A stretch of 36,025 bases of DNA from an uncultured Lachnospiraceae bacterium (GCA_902800325.1 CADCDW010000017.1:1-36025), one strand, 5' to 3'; shown: positions 1-8,823, counted from the first letter of the stretch. Numbers and translations are program-made. The notes: generated from the letters alone by a model not told the origin.

Positions 1-32
1 AACTTAATAATAAGATTTATTTATGAGATATG

Positions 33-65
33 GAAGAGGCCTCGTGCCTCTTCTTTTATTTTTTC
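33..65 (+). terminator. Rho-independent terminator
   Basis: A perfect 8-bp stem GAAGAGGC/GCCTCTTC (33-40 and 46-53) with loop CTCGT is followed by a T-rich run (54-65). It would end a plus-strand transcript coming from outside the window. On the minus strand the hairpin lies just after the stop of the transglutaminase-like gene but has no good U-tract, so it is probably only a weak terminator there. Confidence 0.75.
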
Positions 66-67
66 TC

Positions 68-1171
68 TTATTGCCAACTAAAATTATACTTTAAGTTATC
101 ATCATCCGGACTGTTTTCCCTGATATATGCCGTATTATTTTCCGTATTATTGTCGTAGTCTAAAGTTGCATCCAATTCCCTATATGTATCATCCAAAATA
201 GCAGCCTTTACCTCAATGTTGCGCTTTTTAAAAAGACGCGGGAAAAGTATTATGGCAGCAATTAACACAGCCACCACCAGTATATATATTTTAAAATCTC
301 CATACTTAAGCTTCATTGGCAGCTTATATGATTTTTCAGCAACCGCATACTTAAAATAATCTATATCGTATCTTCCAAGTCTTACGTGCTCAGTAAAATC
401 CTTATCACTTTTTAGAAAATAGTTATATGCCGGCTTCTTTCCGTTTATATCATCCCATGTTATATCAAGGTTATACCAATTATCATCCAGAAAAACCATA
501 TTCCACATATGATTAGACTCGTTTGGAGCACCATTTCCACCATATCCGGTTATGACCATCGTCGGGATACCGGCTTCATTTAAAAGGTAATAAGCTGCCA
601 GACTATAACCACTACAAACCATCTGATTATCCTTAAAGCCGTCTATATCCGTATGATTTACGTAGATAGTTTTTTTGTCATATTCAAAATTTTCTATAAG
701 ATAATCATGTACATTTAAAATTGTATCAAAAGCTGTATCCTTCTTAAGCTTTAAGGCAAGTTCCTTCATCATGGAAAAATGTTCATCCATATCCGCCTTT
801 GAATACTTAAACTGTATAACAATTCTAAGCGTTCCATGGCTATAATAAAGGCTCATATAGTCTATATAATACGATAGGTAACAACCACTTATGAGTGGAT
901 GCTTTTCATCATAATGGAACTGATAATCCTCCATGGATATATCCATTATTTTTTTGACAAGATTATAATCTGATACGTCATATGTCACATCTACCTCATG
1001 ATTATGTATCTGATTGGATATAGCTACATAAAATTCATCCATCGATGTTATTTTGGTTCTTCCTGCTGCTTTTAGTTCAAATTCAGATGTTAAAAAAGCA
1101 AAAAATACAGCAGCAAAAAAAATTGCCACTGTATTTTTTATTATTAATAAAGAATTTTTTTTCTCTGACAT
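68..1171 (-). CDS. Membrane-anchored transglutaminase-like protein
   Basis: This 367-residue protein has a transglutaminase-like (papain-fold) core. The catalytic triad is visible as Cys186 in MVCSGYS, His221 in SNHMWN and Asp236 in YNLDITWD. A hydrophobic helix at about 8-28 acts as signal anchor and a second at about 295-314 is followed by a basic, then acidic/Asn-rich tail, so the core probably lies outside the membrane between two helices. Bacterial members are usually proteases or peptide-modifying enzymes acting at the cell wall; the substrate here is unknown. The start is the ATG complementary to 1169-1171, downstream of a promoter at 1204-1232, so it is transcribed alone. The family call is firm; the function is not. 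Confidence 0.8.
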   Translation of the reverse strand: MSEKKNSLLIIKNTVAIFFAAVFFAFLTSEFELKAAGRTKITSMDEFYVAISNQIHNHEVDVTYDVSDYNLVKKIMDISMEDYQFHYDEKHPLISGCYLSYYIDYMSLYYSHGTLRIVIQFKYSKADMDEHFSMMKELALKLKKDTAFDTILNVHDYLIENFEYDKKTIYVNHTDIDGFKDNQMVCSGYSLAAYYLLNEAGIPTMVITGYGGNGAPNESNHMWNMVFLDDNWYNLDITWDDINGKKPAYNYFLKSDKDFTEHVRLGRYDIDYFKYAVAEKSYKLPMKLKYGDFKIYILVVAVLIAAIILFPRLFKKRNIEVKAAILDDTYRELDATLDYDNNTENNTAYIRENSPDDDNLKYNFSWQ

Positions 1172-1203
1172 AAACGCTCTCCAACTTTAGATATATTAAT
1201 TAT

Positions 1204-1232
1204 ATAATATATCAATTAACCGCTTATATCAA
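1204..1232 (-). promoter_or_regulatory. Sigma-A-type promoter of the transglutaminase-like gene
   Basis: Read on the minus strand, TTGATA (1227-1232) and TATTAT (1204-1209) are separated by exactly 17 bp and lie about 35 bp upstream of the gene start. Confidence 0.6.
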
Positions 1233-1281
1233 GTCTGATTATCATGTAGTTTCTCATCGTCACATATGTATTATATTATAT

Positions 1282-1977
1282 CTATTCCATCCTGGCATCA
1301 AGTAAAGTCAAATAAGCATATCCATCCTCTTCATAGGTCGAAAATGTACCCGTTACCGTAATTATATCATTTACAGCAGGATAATCTTCCGGATAACTAT
1401 AGTCACCGCTCAAAGTAAACTCTATGCCTTGCGAGCAACATGCCGTAGCATCCTGTATTATACATGCAAAATAATTTTTCCCGGACTCCTCGTCTGTATA
1501 AACCGCAAAAGGCCCCGACATCTTAACAGTCTTGCCCAGATAACTATCCGGTTCAACCATCATATTATATACCTCCGAGTAAACCATAGTGCTTGAAAGC
1601 TTGGTAAGATCAACATCTATCTCAGGCGGAATCACCGTTGCCTCTTTAGGCTGATTACCATTATCTGCGTTTTCAGTTACAGAATTATCTTCTGCTTTTT
1701 CAGTCGTCTCCGCAGCTGTTTCATTCTTGCCTTCAGTTGTAGAAGCTTCTGTTTTTTTATCACTATCATCTTTCTTAGAAGTTTCTTCAGTAACAGTTTC
1801 AGTTGTTTTGGTCTCAGTTGTAGTCTTTTCCTCCTCACTTGCAGCGCCTTCCTCAAGCACATCTGCAACACCTTTTGCAGTTCCGCCGCGTTTTCCCGAA
1901 TCAGCAGCCTTACCACAGGCAGAAAGCGACATCACAATCAATGTAAAACTAATCAATAAAGCTATTTTTCTTTTCAT
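1282..1977 (-). CDS. Lipoprotein with low-complexity linker and OB-fold-like domain
   Basis: The 231-residue protein has a lipoprotein signal with lipobox LSAC (Cys21), a long Thr/Glu/Lys-rich linker (about 28-115) and a compact C-terminal domain (about 125-231). That domain contains YLGKTVKMSG, a CCSQG motif and a VNDIITVTGTF strand, and resembles the OB-fold (tRNA_anti-like) lipoprotein domain. It is the last gene of the metal ABC operon: its ATG directly follows the permease stop codon, which suggests coupled translation. It may be a surface accessory factor for metal uptake. It has no His-rich metal-binding loop and is not an ordinary ZnuA-type binding protein. The linker resembles cell-wall spanning linkers of other Firmicute lipoproteins. 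Confidence 0.75.
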   Translation of the reverse strand: MKRKIALLISFTLIVMSLSACGKAADSGKRGGTAKGVADVLEEGAASEEEKTTTETKTTETVTEETSKKDDSDKKTEASTTEGKNETAAETTEKAEDNSVTENADNGNQPKEATVIPPEIDVDLTKLSSTMVYSEVYNMMVEPDSYLGKTVKMSGPFAVYTDEESGKNYFACIIQDATACCSQGIEFTLSGDYSYPEDYPAVNDIITVTGTFSTYEEDGYAYLTLLDARME

Positions 1978-2847
1978 CTATGCTCTTCCTCCTATCTTTC
2001 CAACTATGGTAAATATAAAGAAACCTGCCATATCTACAGCAACAATTGTTGAACCAACCGGCGTACCATATATTATCGAAAGCAGTATACCCAAAAGTGC
2101 ACATACAACCGAAAATACCGCTGCACATACCGTTACAGACAAAAAGCTCTTAAATATTCTCATAGCAGACAGTGCCGGAAATATTATAAGTGCCGTTACC
2201 AAAAGTGAACCAACCAGATTCATCGCAAGAACTATAATAACTGCAATTATAACCGCAATTATCAGGTTATATGCATTAGCCTTAGTACCCACAGCCTTTG
2301 CAAAGTTTTCATCAAATGTTACTGCAAATATTTTATTATAAAAATAAACGAATGCAACCACAACCACTATAGATAATATTATACAAAGCCATACCTCTGA
2401 TGACTTCAATGTAAGTATAGAAGTTGAACCAAAAAGTGTACTGCACACATCTCCGGACAGATTGGTTGATGTAGAAAATATATTCATCAATAGGTATCCT
2501 ATTGCAAGTGCCCCGACAGATATCATGGCAATCGCGGCATCACCCTTTATCTTTGTATTCTGCCCTGTCCACAACAACAATACAGCAGATATGACAGTTA
2601 TGGGAAGAACAATAAGCATATCATTTTGACCTGAGGCCGCACCTTTATCGCCAACAGAAACATTTACGATAGACGCTATAGCCATCGCACCAAATGCCAC
2701 ATGTGACAGACCGTCACCTATAAACGAAAATCTCTTAAGCACAAGTGTTACCCCAAGCAATGATGAGCAAAGTGCGATAAGTACTCCAACTATTATAGCA
2801 TACTGAACAAAAGGAAACTTTATATAATAAGCAAGTGTATCAAGCAT
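1978..2847 (-). CDS. Metal (Zn/Mn-type) ABC transporter permease
   Basis: The protein has 289 residues from the preferred start and eight to nine hydrophobic helices typical of the ABC-3 family (ZnuB/MntB/ZurM), which moves zinc or manganese inward. Diagnostic stretches are the N-terminal LLGVTLVLKRFSFIGDGLSH and the LVGSLLVTALIIFPA helix. I choose the ATG complementary to 2845-2847 because a GGAGG lies seven to eight bases upstream; the frame is open to 2886 but an upstream start would overlap the ATPase by 47 bp without a ribosome site. With the chosen start the overlap with the ATPase stop is 8 bp, typical of coupled operon genes. The metal cannot be told from sequence; zinc is most common for this arrangement. 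Confidence 0.88.
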   Translation of the reverse strand: MLDTLAYYIKFPFVQYAIIVGVLIALCSSLLGVTLVLKRFSFIGDGLSHVAFGAMAIASIVNVSVGDKGAASGQNDMLIVLPITVISAVLLLWTGQNTKIKGDAAIAMISVGALAIGYLLMNIFSTSTNLSGDVCSTLFGSTSILTLKSSEVWLCIILSIVVVVAFVYFYNKIFAVTFDENFAKAVGTKANAYNLIIAVIIAVIIVLAMNLVGSLLVTALIIFPALSAMRIFKSFLSVTVCAAVFSVVCALLGILLSIIYGTPVGSTIVAVDMAGFFIFTIVGKIGGRA

Positions 2848-3553
2848 TTTCCCTGCCTCCTTCCTCATCAAGATAGAGTCTGCCAAGCTTTGTCTTTTTG
2901 TACTCTTTTACCGTACCAAAAAATGTATCGCTTCCGATATGAAGTATATGGCTTGCGTATTTTACTGCACTATATATATCATGTGATATCATTATTATCG
3001 ATATTCCATCATCATTTAACTGCTTTATCATCTTATACATATCAGCAGTTACCTTAGGATCGAGTCCCGACACAGGCTCATCTAAAAGAAGCATTTTTTC
3101 TGTAGCGCAAAGTGCACGTGCCAAAAGTACTCTTTGCTGCTGTCCTCCGGATAGTTCTCGATAGCACCTTTTTGCAAGTTTTTCTATGCCCATTCTTTCC
3201 ATATTTTTTTTGGCAAGTTCTTTTTCTTCCTTTGTATAAAATGGCCTAAATCCCATCTTTGCCTGACATCCCGAAAGCACAACTTCTCTTACTGACGCCG
3301 GAAAGTCCCTTTGCACAAGCGTCTGCTGTGGCAGATATCCTATCTCTGTACTTTTCAATCCATCTTTATACTCTATCGTACCGGCCATAGGCTTTTGAAG
3401 ATGCAATATCGTCCTCATAAGCGTAGACTTACCTGTACCATTTTCACCGACAATACAGAGATAATCGCCCTTATTTACATGAAAATTCAATCCTTCAACT
3501 AAAGCGTTGTTTTCATATCCGAGTGTTAAATCCTTACATATAAGCTCACTCAT
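2840..3553 (-). CDS. Metal ABC transporter ATP-binding protein
   Basis: The 237-residue protein is an ABC ATPase of the ZnuC/MntB-ATPase type. Walker A GENGTGKS lies at 36-43, the Q-loop LPQQ at about 74-77, the signature LSGGQ at 134-138, Walker B MLLLDEP at about 154-160 and the H-loop His at about 191. It energises uptake by the overlapping permease. It is the first gene of the three-gene operon, with GGAGG eight bases before the ATG and a strong promoter at 3615-3643. A substrate-binding lipoprotein, which normally completes the transporter, is absent on both sides and must be encoded elsewhere or be replaced. Confidence 0.92.
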   Translation of the reverse strand: MSELICKDLTLGYENNALVEGLNFHVNKGDYLCIVGENGTGKSTLMRTILHLQKPMAGTIEYKDGLKSTEIGYLPQQTLVQRDFPASVREVVLSGCQAKMGFRPFYTKEEKELAKKNMERMGIEKLAKRCYRELSGGQQQRVLLARALCATEKMLLLDEPVSGLDPKVTADMYKMIKQLNDDGISIIMISHDIYSAVKYASHILHIGSDTFFGTVKEYKKTKLGRLYLDEEGGRENA

Positions 3554-3579
3554 GATACATCCTCCAAATCATTACCAAA

Positions 3580-3608
3580 TTCAAAATGAAATTAAAAACC
3601 ATTTTCAA
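3580..3608 (-). promoter_or_regulatory. Possible operator of the metal ABC operon
   Basis: An imperfect inverted repeat TTCAAAATG-N11-CATTTTCAA lies between the -10 box and the ribosome site. One position per arm breaks the symmetry. Metal-uptake operons are usually repressed by Fur/Zur/MntR proteins; this sequence does not match a consensus I recall, so the role is inferred only from its place. Confidence 0.3.
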
Positions 3609-3614
3609 ATTGAC

Positions 3615-3643
3615 ATTTTACCCCACTAAATTCACCTTGTCAA
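3615..3643 (-). promoter_or_regulatory. Sigma-A promoter of the metal ABC operon
   Basis: On the minus strand a perfect -35 TTGACA (3638-3643) and a -10 TAAAAT (3615-3620) are separated by exactly 17 bp. The predicted leader is about 55 nt and contains the inverted repeat at 3580-3608. Confidence 0.75.
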
Positions 3644-3655
3644 GGCAAATTCTTC

Positions 3656-3817
3656 TCAAACCCTAAACTCCGGTAAGTTGGTTTCGAGAACTGTCTTTCT
3701 TATTTGAAAAATTCTGTCCGGAGATACGGAAAGCTCATCATACTCCATAGCAGGATTTTCCTCCTTTGGAAGTTCAAAACAATCCGCCTTTTTATAAACA
3801 CCTATCTTTCCAATCAC
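3656..3817 (-). CDS. Small ORF (53 codons), unknown
   Basis: Between the structured RNA and the metal ABC promoter the minus strand is open from a GTG (3815-3817) to a TGA (3656-3658). The predicted peptide begins VIGKIGVYKKADCFELPKEE and ends TNLPEFRV; its balanced amino-acid composition looks protein-like rather than random AT-rich sequence. AAGGA precedes the GTG by only three bases; an alternative start is the in-frame ATG at residue 24, preceded by AAAGGAGG at 11 bases. I recognise no family. It could be a genuine small protein whose expression is controlled by the hairpin/U-tract 20 bp upstream, or the remnant of a larger gene. Confidence 0.4.
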   Translation of the reverse strand: MIGKIGVYKKADCFELPKEENPAMEYDELSVSPDRIFQIRKTVLETNLPEFRV

Positions 3818-3837
3818 TATTCCTTATTTTTAAATAT

Positions 3838-3990
3838 AAAAAAGGAGCTTATCCCTGAAGTACTATTAACCTGTCCACAGTGTCTCTCCCTACACCGAAG
3901 ACTGATCAAACGTCTGCATATGCAGAGCGCCTTCCGGGATAAGCCCCCTGATTCCATGCTCCCCATTTCTCCCCGTGAGAGCATGAAATC
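3838..3990 (-). ncRNA. Candidate structured RNA with terminal U-tract
   Basis: This stretch is clearly more GC-rich than its surroundings and folds well when read on the minus strand. A first hairpin pairs 3979-3990 with 3950-3961 (12 bp, one G-U). A second domain is closed by a 17-position helix (3931-3947 with 3844-3860, one mismatch). Inside are a self-complementary CTGCATATGCAG and a helix built on CGGTGT/ACACTG with an AGGGAGAG loop. Six U residues (3838-3843) follow the closing helix, as in an intrinsic terminator. I could not match it to a known riboswitch, 6S or SRP consensus. It might be a leader element for the small ORF, an independent RNA, or an elaborate terminator of the chemoreceptor gene. 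Confidence 0.5.
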
Positions 3991-4054
3991 TATATATTTC
4001 TCTTTATTTGTTAAAGAGTTTTTAACTTTTTATCACAATTTTTAACATATATTT

Positions 4055-6118
4055 CTACCTTGCAAACTGCTTAAGTATTTTGTCAAGTCTCATAGCCAGT
4101 TCCTTATTTTCTTCTGACTGAACACGTATATCTCCAGCTATGCCGGAAGTGTCCTCATTTTTATCAACAATAGTATTGATAGCCTCAAGATTATCGTCAG
4201 TAATAATAGTTACATTCTTTACTCTCTCTGATATATCTTTAACAGAGTCCTCAAGTCTTTCAACATTATTTCTGATTTCAGACAGGCTGCTTCTTATATT
4301 AGAAACATTTTCTTTATAATCCTCAGACTGGTCAGCAAATTTCTTAAACCGTTCGACCATATCTGTTGCAATGAAATCAAGTATATCAGTAAAGCATTTA
4401 TTAACCACGCTTATACTTTCATTTGCTTCAGTACATAAAGTCTGAATAGCAGCTGCAGTACTTGTTGAGTTATATGCAAGATTACCTATCTCATCAGCTA
4501 CAACCGCAAATCCCCGACCTGCCTCGCCGGCTCTTGCAGCCTCTATAGAAGCATTGAGTGAAAGCAAATTTGTCTGACCCGATATATCGAGAATTTCCGA
4601 AGCAAGATCATTTATCTTAGCAAGACTTCCAAGTCTTTCTATAGCTTCATCTACAGACTCTTTTGTTCTGACAAGCTTATTCTGTCCGCTTTCATATGCA
4701 TCCGAAGCCTGACTTCTCATCGTTTCCGCACTCGAAAGTACATTTTCACTTGTATCAACCGAGGATTCAATATTGTTGACGATTCCATATACCACACCAT
4801 CGATGTTGGCAATCTCATCATTGACACCTCTCATCATTTCATTGGTATTTTCAAGCTGAGCAGAAAGCTCTTCGGCTGTTGCCATATCATCTGTTACATT
4901 TCCTACAAGTTTTGCAGATGTATTATGCAATTCCTCCGCCTTGTCATCAAGTATTCCACAACACTCCTGAAGTGTACCGGTAATATCTCTAAGAGAAGAT
5001 GTAAGACTGATGGTTGCCGACGAAATATTTCCTATCTCATCATTTCTTCCTGAGTAGTTATTCATATTCTGCTTGTCTGATATATCGAGATTCTTTAATT
5101 CAATAAGACTCTTATCTATGGCTTTCATAGGCTTAAGCATTCTCTTTATAAGCACATATGATATTATGCACAGGATGGCTACAGCACATAAACTTACAAT
5201 AATCAGAGTATTTTTTATCTTTGCAGTGGATGCGAAAACCTCACTTTTTTTATCAGAAAGCAGAAAAAGCCAACCATAATCAGCCATATAATAATAACCT
5301 GCAATATATTTTTCATTTCCTTTTTCATATTCTACATATCCGCTTTCATCCGCATCCTTATCTGCAAATTTAGCACATAAGTCATTTATAAAACTTTCCT
5401 CGACAGGTGCTGCAACTAACTCCTCATCGGCATTAAATATGTACTCACCCTTGACAACATTTACCATACAATATTCTGCGTCTTCCATACCCTTAAGACT
5501 CAGATTATCAAGCATAGTTATGAGGCCTGTTGTAAATACACCGCCTCCGACAAGACCTATCGGTTCGCCACTTTCATCATATACGGCCTTGTATAATGAT
5601 ACTACCTGCATTCCACTCGCAGGCGAGATAATGATACCTGTATTGTAAACACTGTCTCCATGAGCAAGTAACGTATCCTGAAGTGCTTTAAGCGGATCAC
5701 CCTCACGCGTAGTTATACCAACAACCTTTGCATTGGTATGAGTTAAAACATGTGAGTTCCACTCGCTGGCATATAAACCCTCAAGATTTTCCACATCCGC
5801 CGAAAATGTCTCTGTATACTTCTGCGCACTGGCAAAAATTTCTTCATCAGTAGGATTTTTAAGTAAATCACGGATTTCCCCGGCTCTGCTATAAGCAGTC
5901 AGGGTTTTTTCCGTATCTTTTACGTAATTCTTTATAATCTCGCACCTTTCTTCAACAACTGTTTCAAGATTATCTGTTATATTTTTCTTTTTGTCTCCGG
6001 TTACAGTATTTACGATTATAATTGAAAGTCCAATCATTACGATTAACTGTACAAATAAAATACAAAATACTATCTTTTGCACCAAAGAAAGCCTAAAGCC
6101 TCCCTTTTTATTTCCCAT
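4055..6118 (-). CDS. Methyl-accepting chemotaxis protein
   Basis: The chemoreceptor has 687 residues. It has an N-terminal membrane helix (about 12-34), an extracytoplasmic Cache-type ligand-binding region, a second helix ([20 protein letters not shown], about 305-325), a HAMP linker, and a cytoplasmic coiled-coil signalling domain. The hairpin tip is conserved ([20 protein letters not shown], then DEI), which contacts CheA/CheW. The start is the ATG complementary to 6116-6118, because GGAGGG lies six bases before it; the frame remains open 13 codons upstream. The ligand cannot be predicted; Cache domains often bind amino acids or small carboxylates. The gene is divergent from the LysR gene across a 247-bp region and has no other chemotaxis gene next to it. 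Confidence 0.92.
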   Translation of the reverse strand: MGNKKGGFRLSLVQKIVFCILFVQLIVMIGLSIIIVNTVTGDKKKNITDNLETVVEERCEIIKNYVKDTEKTLTAYSRAGEIRDLLKNPTDEEIFASAQKYTETFSADVENLEGLYASEWNSHVLTHTNAKVVGITTREGDPLKALQDTLLAHGDSVYNTGIIISPASGMQVVSLYKAVYDESGEPIGLVGGGVFTTGLITMLDNLSLKGMEDAEYCMVNVVKGEYIFNADEELVAAPVEESFINDLCAKFADKDADESGYVEYEKGNEKYIAGYYYMADYGWLFLLSDKKSEVFASTAKIKNTLIIVSLCAVAILCIISYVLIKRMLKPMKAIDKSLIELKNLDISDKQNMNNYSGRNDEIGNISSATISLTSSLRDITGTLQECCGILDDKAEELHNTSAKLVGNVTDDMATAEELSAQLENTNEMMRGVNDEIANIDGVVYGIVNNIESSVDTSENVLSSAETMRSQASDAYESGQNKLVRTKESVDEAIERLGSLAKINDLASEILDISGQTNLLSLNASIEAARAGEAGRGFAVVADEIGNLAYNSTSTAAAIQTLCTEANESISVVNKCFTDILDFIATDMVERFKKFADQSEDYKENVSNIRSSLSEIRNNVERLEDSVKDISERVKNVTIITDDNLEAINTIVDKNEDTSGIAGDIRVQSEENKELAMRLDKILKQFAR

Positions 6119-6211
6119 ATTTTTCCCTCCAGGCATTATATAAATCCGACATAACACTTCATATATTATATTACTTTTTTGTCGAAAAACGTATATCTAA
6201 TTAAGCATAGC

Positions 6212-6234
6212 AGTTATATCAAAATAGTATAACT
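6212..6234. promoter_or_regulatory. Inverted repeat, candidate LysR operator
   Basis: A perfect 7-bp inverted repeat AGTTATA-N9-TATAACT lies in the divergent chemoreceptor/LysR region, directly upstream of the LysR promoter -35. Position and dyad symmetry fit a LysR-type autoregulatory site that could also act on the chemoreceptor gene. Confidence 0.4.
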
Positions 6235-6237
6235 ATA

Positions 6238-6266
6238 TTGATTATATTTTTAAAATGTATTATGAT
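6238..6266 (+). promoter_or_regulatory. Promoter of the LysR gene
   Basis: TTGATT (6238-6243) and TATGAT (6261-6266) are separated by 17 bp, giving a leader of roughly 90 nt before the LysR start. Confidence 0.5.
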
Positions 6267-6365
6267 ATATTTATTAAAATAGATTTTTTAACTATGAAAT
6301 CATTTGGCAATATTTATTTTTATTAATAATCAGAACAAAACTAATCTATGAATGTGAGGAAAAAA

Positions 6366-7277
6366 ATGGCTGTTTCATACGAATACTACAAAATATTTTA
6401 TTATGTTGCAAAATATAAAAGCTTCAATAAGGCTGCTGCAGTTTTATCAAACAGTCAGCCCAATATCTCACGTTCCATTAGCAATCTTGAAGCCGAACTT
6501 AACTGCAAACTATTTCATCGTTCGAATAAGGGTGTAACCTTAACCGAAGCCGGAAAGGAACTCTACTACCATGTGGATATCGCCTGTCGACATCTTAATA
6601 TCGGCGAAGACATAATTCGCGATACGACTGACCTCAAATCAGGTACGTTGATTATCGGATGTTCTATAGGACTTACCCCTACCATCATGCGTTATATGAT
6701 TTTTCCGGTCATAGAAGAATTTAAAAAAGAATATCCGGACGTAAAATTTAAAATAATCAATGATACAAACCCTGCTCTTATGACAAATCTTCATGACAGG
6801 CTAATAGATATGTCTATCATTACAACCTCTTCCGGCGATAGCCCGGAATATAATAATTTTTGTAAAAAAATTATTCATTCATATAAAGATGTTCCAATCG
6901 CGGGTATGAATTATAAAGAACTTGCCAACAGAAAAGTTTCCATAAAAGAGCTTATGGATTATCCTCTTATAAGTCTTTGGCATGATACGGAAACCTATAG
7001 TTACTATCGTAACTTTTTTGCCGAACATGGTCTGGAATTTAATCCCGCCATTGAAACTACAAGTACAGGTCAAAGTCTCGGTTATGTAAAAGGCAACATA
7101 GGACTCGCATGTATACACGAACGGGAAGCCGAAGCAGCCATCAAAGAAAATAAGGTCTTCAAAATAGACCTCATTGAAAAGCTTCCTACCCGCTACATAG
7201 CTCTAATCCACGACAAAAGTGCAGAGAAAAAAGCATTATCTCTTTTCATTAATCTACTGGTGAATTACGTAAAATAA
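6366..7277 (+). CDS. LysR-family transcriptional regulator
   Basis: The protein has 303 residues, the normal LysR length. The winged helix-turn-helix occupies residues 1-60 (FNKAAAVLSNSQPNISRSI, then LEAELNCKLFHR and GVTLTEAGK), followed by a linker helix and a periplasmic-binding-protein-like effector domain (about 90-300). The start is the second possible ATG at 6366, because GAGGA lies six to seven bases upstream; the ATG at 6348 has no ribosome site. LysR proteins usually act on a divergent neighbour and on themselves, so the chemoreceptor is the first candidate target; the convergent OFA transporter with its own operator-like promoter is the second. The effector is unknown. Confidence 0.9.
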   Translation: MAVSYEYYKIFYYVAKYKSFNKAAAVLSNSQPNISRSISNLEAELNCKLFHRSNKGVTLTEAGKELYYHVDIACRHLNIGEDIIRDTTDLKSGTLIIGCSIGLTPTIMRYMIFPVIEEFKKEYPDVKFKIINDTNPALMTNLHDRLIDMSIITTSSGDSPEYNNFCKKIIHSYKDVPIAGMNYKELANRKVSIKELMDYPLISLWHDTETYSYYRNFFAEHGLEFNPAIETTSTGQSLGYVKGNIGLACIHEREAEAAIKENKVFKIDLIEKLPTRYIALIHDKSAEKKALSLFINLLVNYVK

Positions 7278-7285
7278 AATTCGGT

Positions 7286-7340
7286 TAAACAAAACAGCTG
7301 CGCCATAGCCTTGACAGGCCACCGCGCAGCGATTTTGTTC
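7286..7340. terminator. Bidirectional terminator between LysR and OFA genes
   Basis: GCTGCGC (7297-7303) pairs with GCGCAGC (7324-7330), extended outward by AACAAAA (7288-7294) with TTTTGTT. The outer A/T pairs provide a U-run in either direction, serving both convergent genes. Confidence 0.75.
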
Positions 7341-7349
7341 AAGCGAAGT

Positions 7350-8720
7350 TTATTTTGCAGCTTTTTTTGCTGCCTTTGCTTCAAGTGCTTTGTCTGTAGG
7401 TCTAACAAGTACGAAGCAAAGGATAAGTGCGATTATGTACATAATAATCGTAAAATAAAGTACGTTTTGGTATCCTACCGGATTAACCATAGTACCGTCG
7501 TGATCAATCCACTCACCACTGTGATTAACAATATAAGTTGCAATCTGATTACCGGTAAGCCCTGCAAATGCCCATGCAGAAAGAGTGATACCATGAATTG
7601 CACTTATGCTTCCCATACCATAGTGATCTGAAAGAAGGGTAGGTACATTTGAGAAACCACCACCATATCCTGCATTTACTACAAAGATAAGAGCAAGAAC
7701 AAGGATAACAAGGAGAGTATTATCTTCGCCGTTCTTGATACCCTGAGTAAGCATTACAAGACCGGTAAATGCTATGGAAAGGATAAATATAAGCTTGTAA
7801 ATTGTGTTTCTGTCTTTCATAGTATCAGCCCATGCTGAAAAGCCAAGACGTCCGCCTGCATTAAATATAGCAGATACAGATGAAATAGTTCCTGCTGCAG
7901 CTGCAAGACCTATACACTTAACAATCATCTTCTCCTGTGATATAAGTGCAAGACCACAAGTGATATTTATATAGAACATAACCCAGATTCCGATATAGTT
8001 ACCTATTGGCTTAGTCTTAAGAACCTGCATAATGCTTGGTTTAGCATCCTTGCCCTGTGGTTCATGCCATCCATCAGGTTTCTTTAATAATAAATGTCCA
8101 ACAAACATCATTACGAAATATACAGCCGCAAGAATCCAGAACATTCTGTAAATTCCGCCTTCTCTTTGAACCTGATTTTTAACATCGCTGTAAAGCATCT
8201 TTTGCATTATAGGGCTTGCAATAGCCTTAGCTGCACCAAAACCGGCAACAGCGAGTCCTGTAGCAAGACCTTTTCTATCCTGGAACCAAAGCATAAGTGT
8301 CTTTACAGGAGACAGATAACCTGTACCAAGGCCTATGCCCATGATAAATCCATAACTTACATATATTCCGATAAGTGCAAGCTTGCTTCCCTGATGTTCA
8401 CCACCATAATAGATGAAATATCCTGTCAAAGCCATACCTGCCGCAAAACAGATTGTTGCTATAAGTGACGATCTGTGGATATCCTTTTCTACTACATTTC
8501 CAAGGAATGCGGCTGACATACCAAGGAAAAAGATTGCAAATGAAAATGCCCACTCAACTGAGCTTTTCTCATGACCTATGTACTTTGCAATTTCCTCACT
8601 GAATACTGACCAGCAGTAAACAGTACCGATACTACAGTGAAGTAAGAGTGCAGGTATAGCTGCACGTATCCACTTATTGGAGCGCCATCCTCCTGCTTGT
8701 TTTTGTTCGTTTGTTCCCAT
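7350..8720 (-). CDS. OFA-family MFS transporter
   Basis: The 456-residue protein has twelve predicted membrane helices and belongs to the oxalate/formate antiporter (OFA) branch of the major facilitator superfamily. Helix 1 carries the family pattern GTVYCWSVF, and helix 4-5 has YLSPVKTLMLWFQDRKGLATG, the MFS loop equivalent. The C-terminal LSAWAFAGLTGNQIATYI helix is also typical. Such proteins exchange carboxylates across the membrane; few Lachnospiraceae members have known substrates, so oxalate should not be assumed. The ATG follows AGGAAG and an A-rich spacer. Transcribed alone from the promoter at 8824-8852 and ended by the shared terminator. No decarboxylase or CoA-transferase gene is nearby to suggest a substrate. 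Confidence 0.88.
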   Translation of the reverse strand: MGTNEQKQAGGWRSNKWIRAAIPALLLHCSIGTVYCWSVFSEEIAKYIGHEKSSVEWAFSFAIFFLGMSAAFLGNVVEKDIHRSSLIATICFAAGMALTGYFIYYGGEHQGSKLALIGIYVSYGFIMGIGLGTGYLSPVKTLMLWFQDRKGLATGLAVAGFGAAKAIASPIMQKMLYSDVKNQVQREGGIYRMFWILAAVYFVMMFVGHLLLKKPDGWHEPQGKDAKPSIMQVLKTKPIGNYIGIWVMFYINITCGLALISQEKMIVKCIGLAAAAGTISSVSAIFNAGGRLGFSAWADTMKDRNTIYKLIFILSIAFTGLVMLTQGIKNGEDNTLLVILVLALIFVVNAGYGGGFSNVPTLLSDHYGMGSISAIHGITLSAWAFAGLTGNQIATYIVNHSGEWIDHDGTMVNPVGYQNVLYFTIIMYIIALILCFVLVRPTDKALEAKAAKKAAK

Positions 8721-8823
8721 CTTTTTTTCTTCCTTTTCTAAATATTACATTTTTTCCGTCATGAAAAGTTTTTAATATAAAAAATTTCATTGACATAAAA
8801 TCGCCTTCTAAGCACTAAAGGTT

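Noticed and set aside
1727..2341. Plus-strand ORF of 204 codons opposite the lipoprotein and permease genes
   Set aside because: It is a shadow of the Thr/Glu-rich linker and hydrophobic permease on the other strand; Ser/Val/Ile-only composition and no start signals.
3844..3947. 6S RNA, SRP RNA or a known riboswitch
   Set aside because: No GGAAGGAAGCAGC-type SRP loop, too short for 6S with central bubble, and none of the riboswitch core motifs I can recall fits; kept only as an unassigned structured RNA.
3704..4045. Plus-strand ORF of 113 codons
   Set aside because: It runs antisense through the structured RNA and small ORF, has no ribosome site and no recognisable protein pattern.
7350..8720. 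True oxalate/formate antiporter (OxlT)
   Set aside because: Only the OFA family can be supported; no formyl-CoA transferase or oxalyl-CoA decarboxylase gene is nearby.
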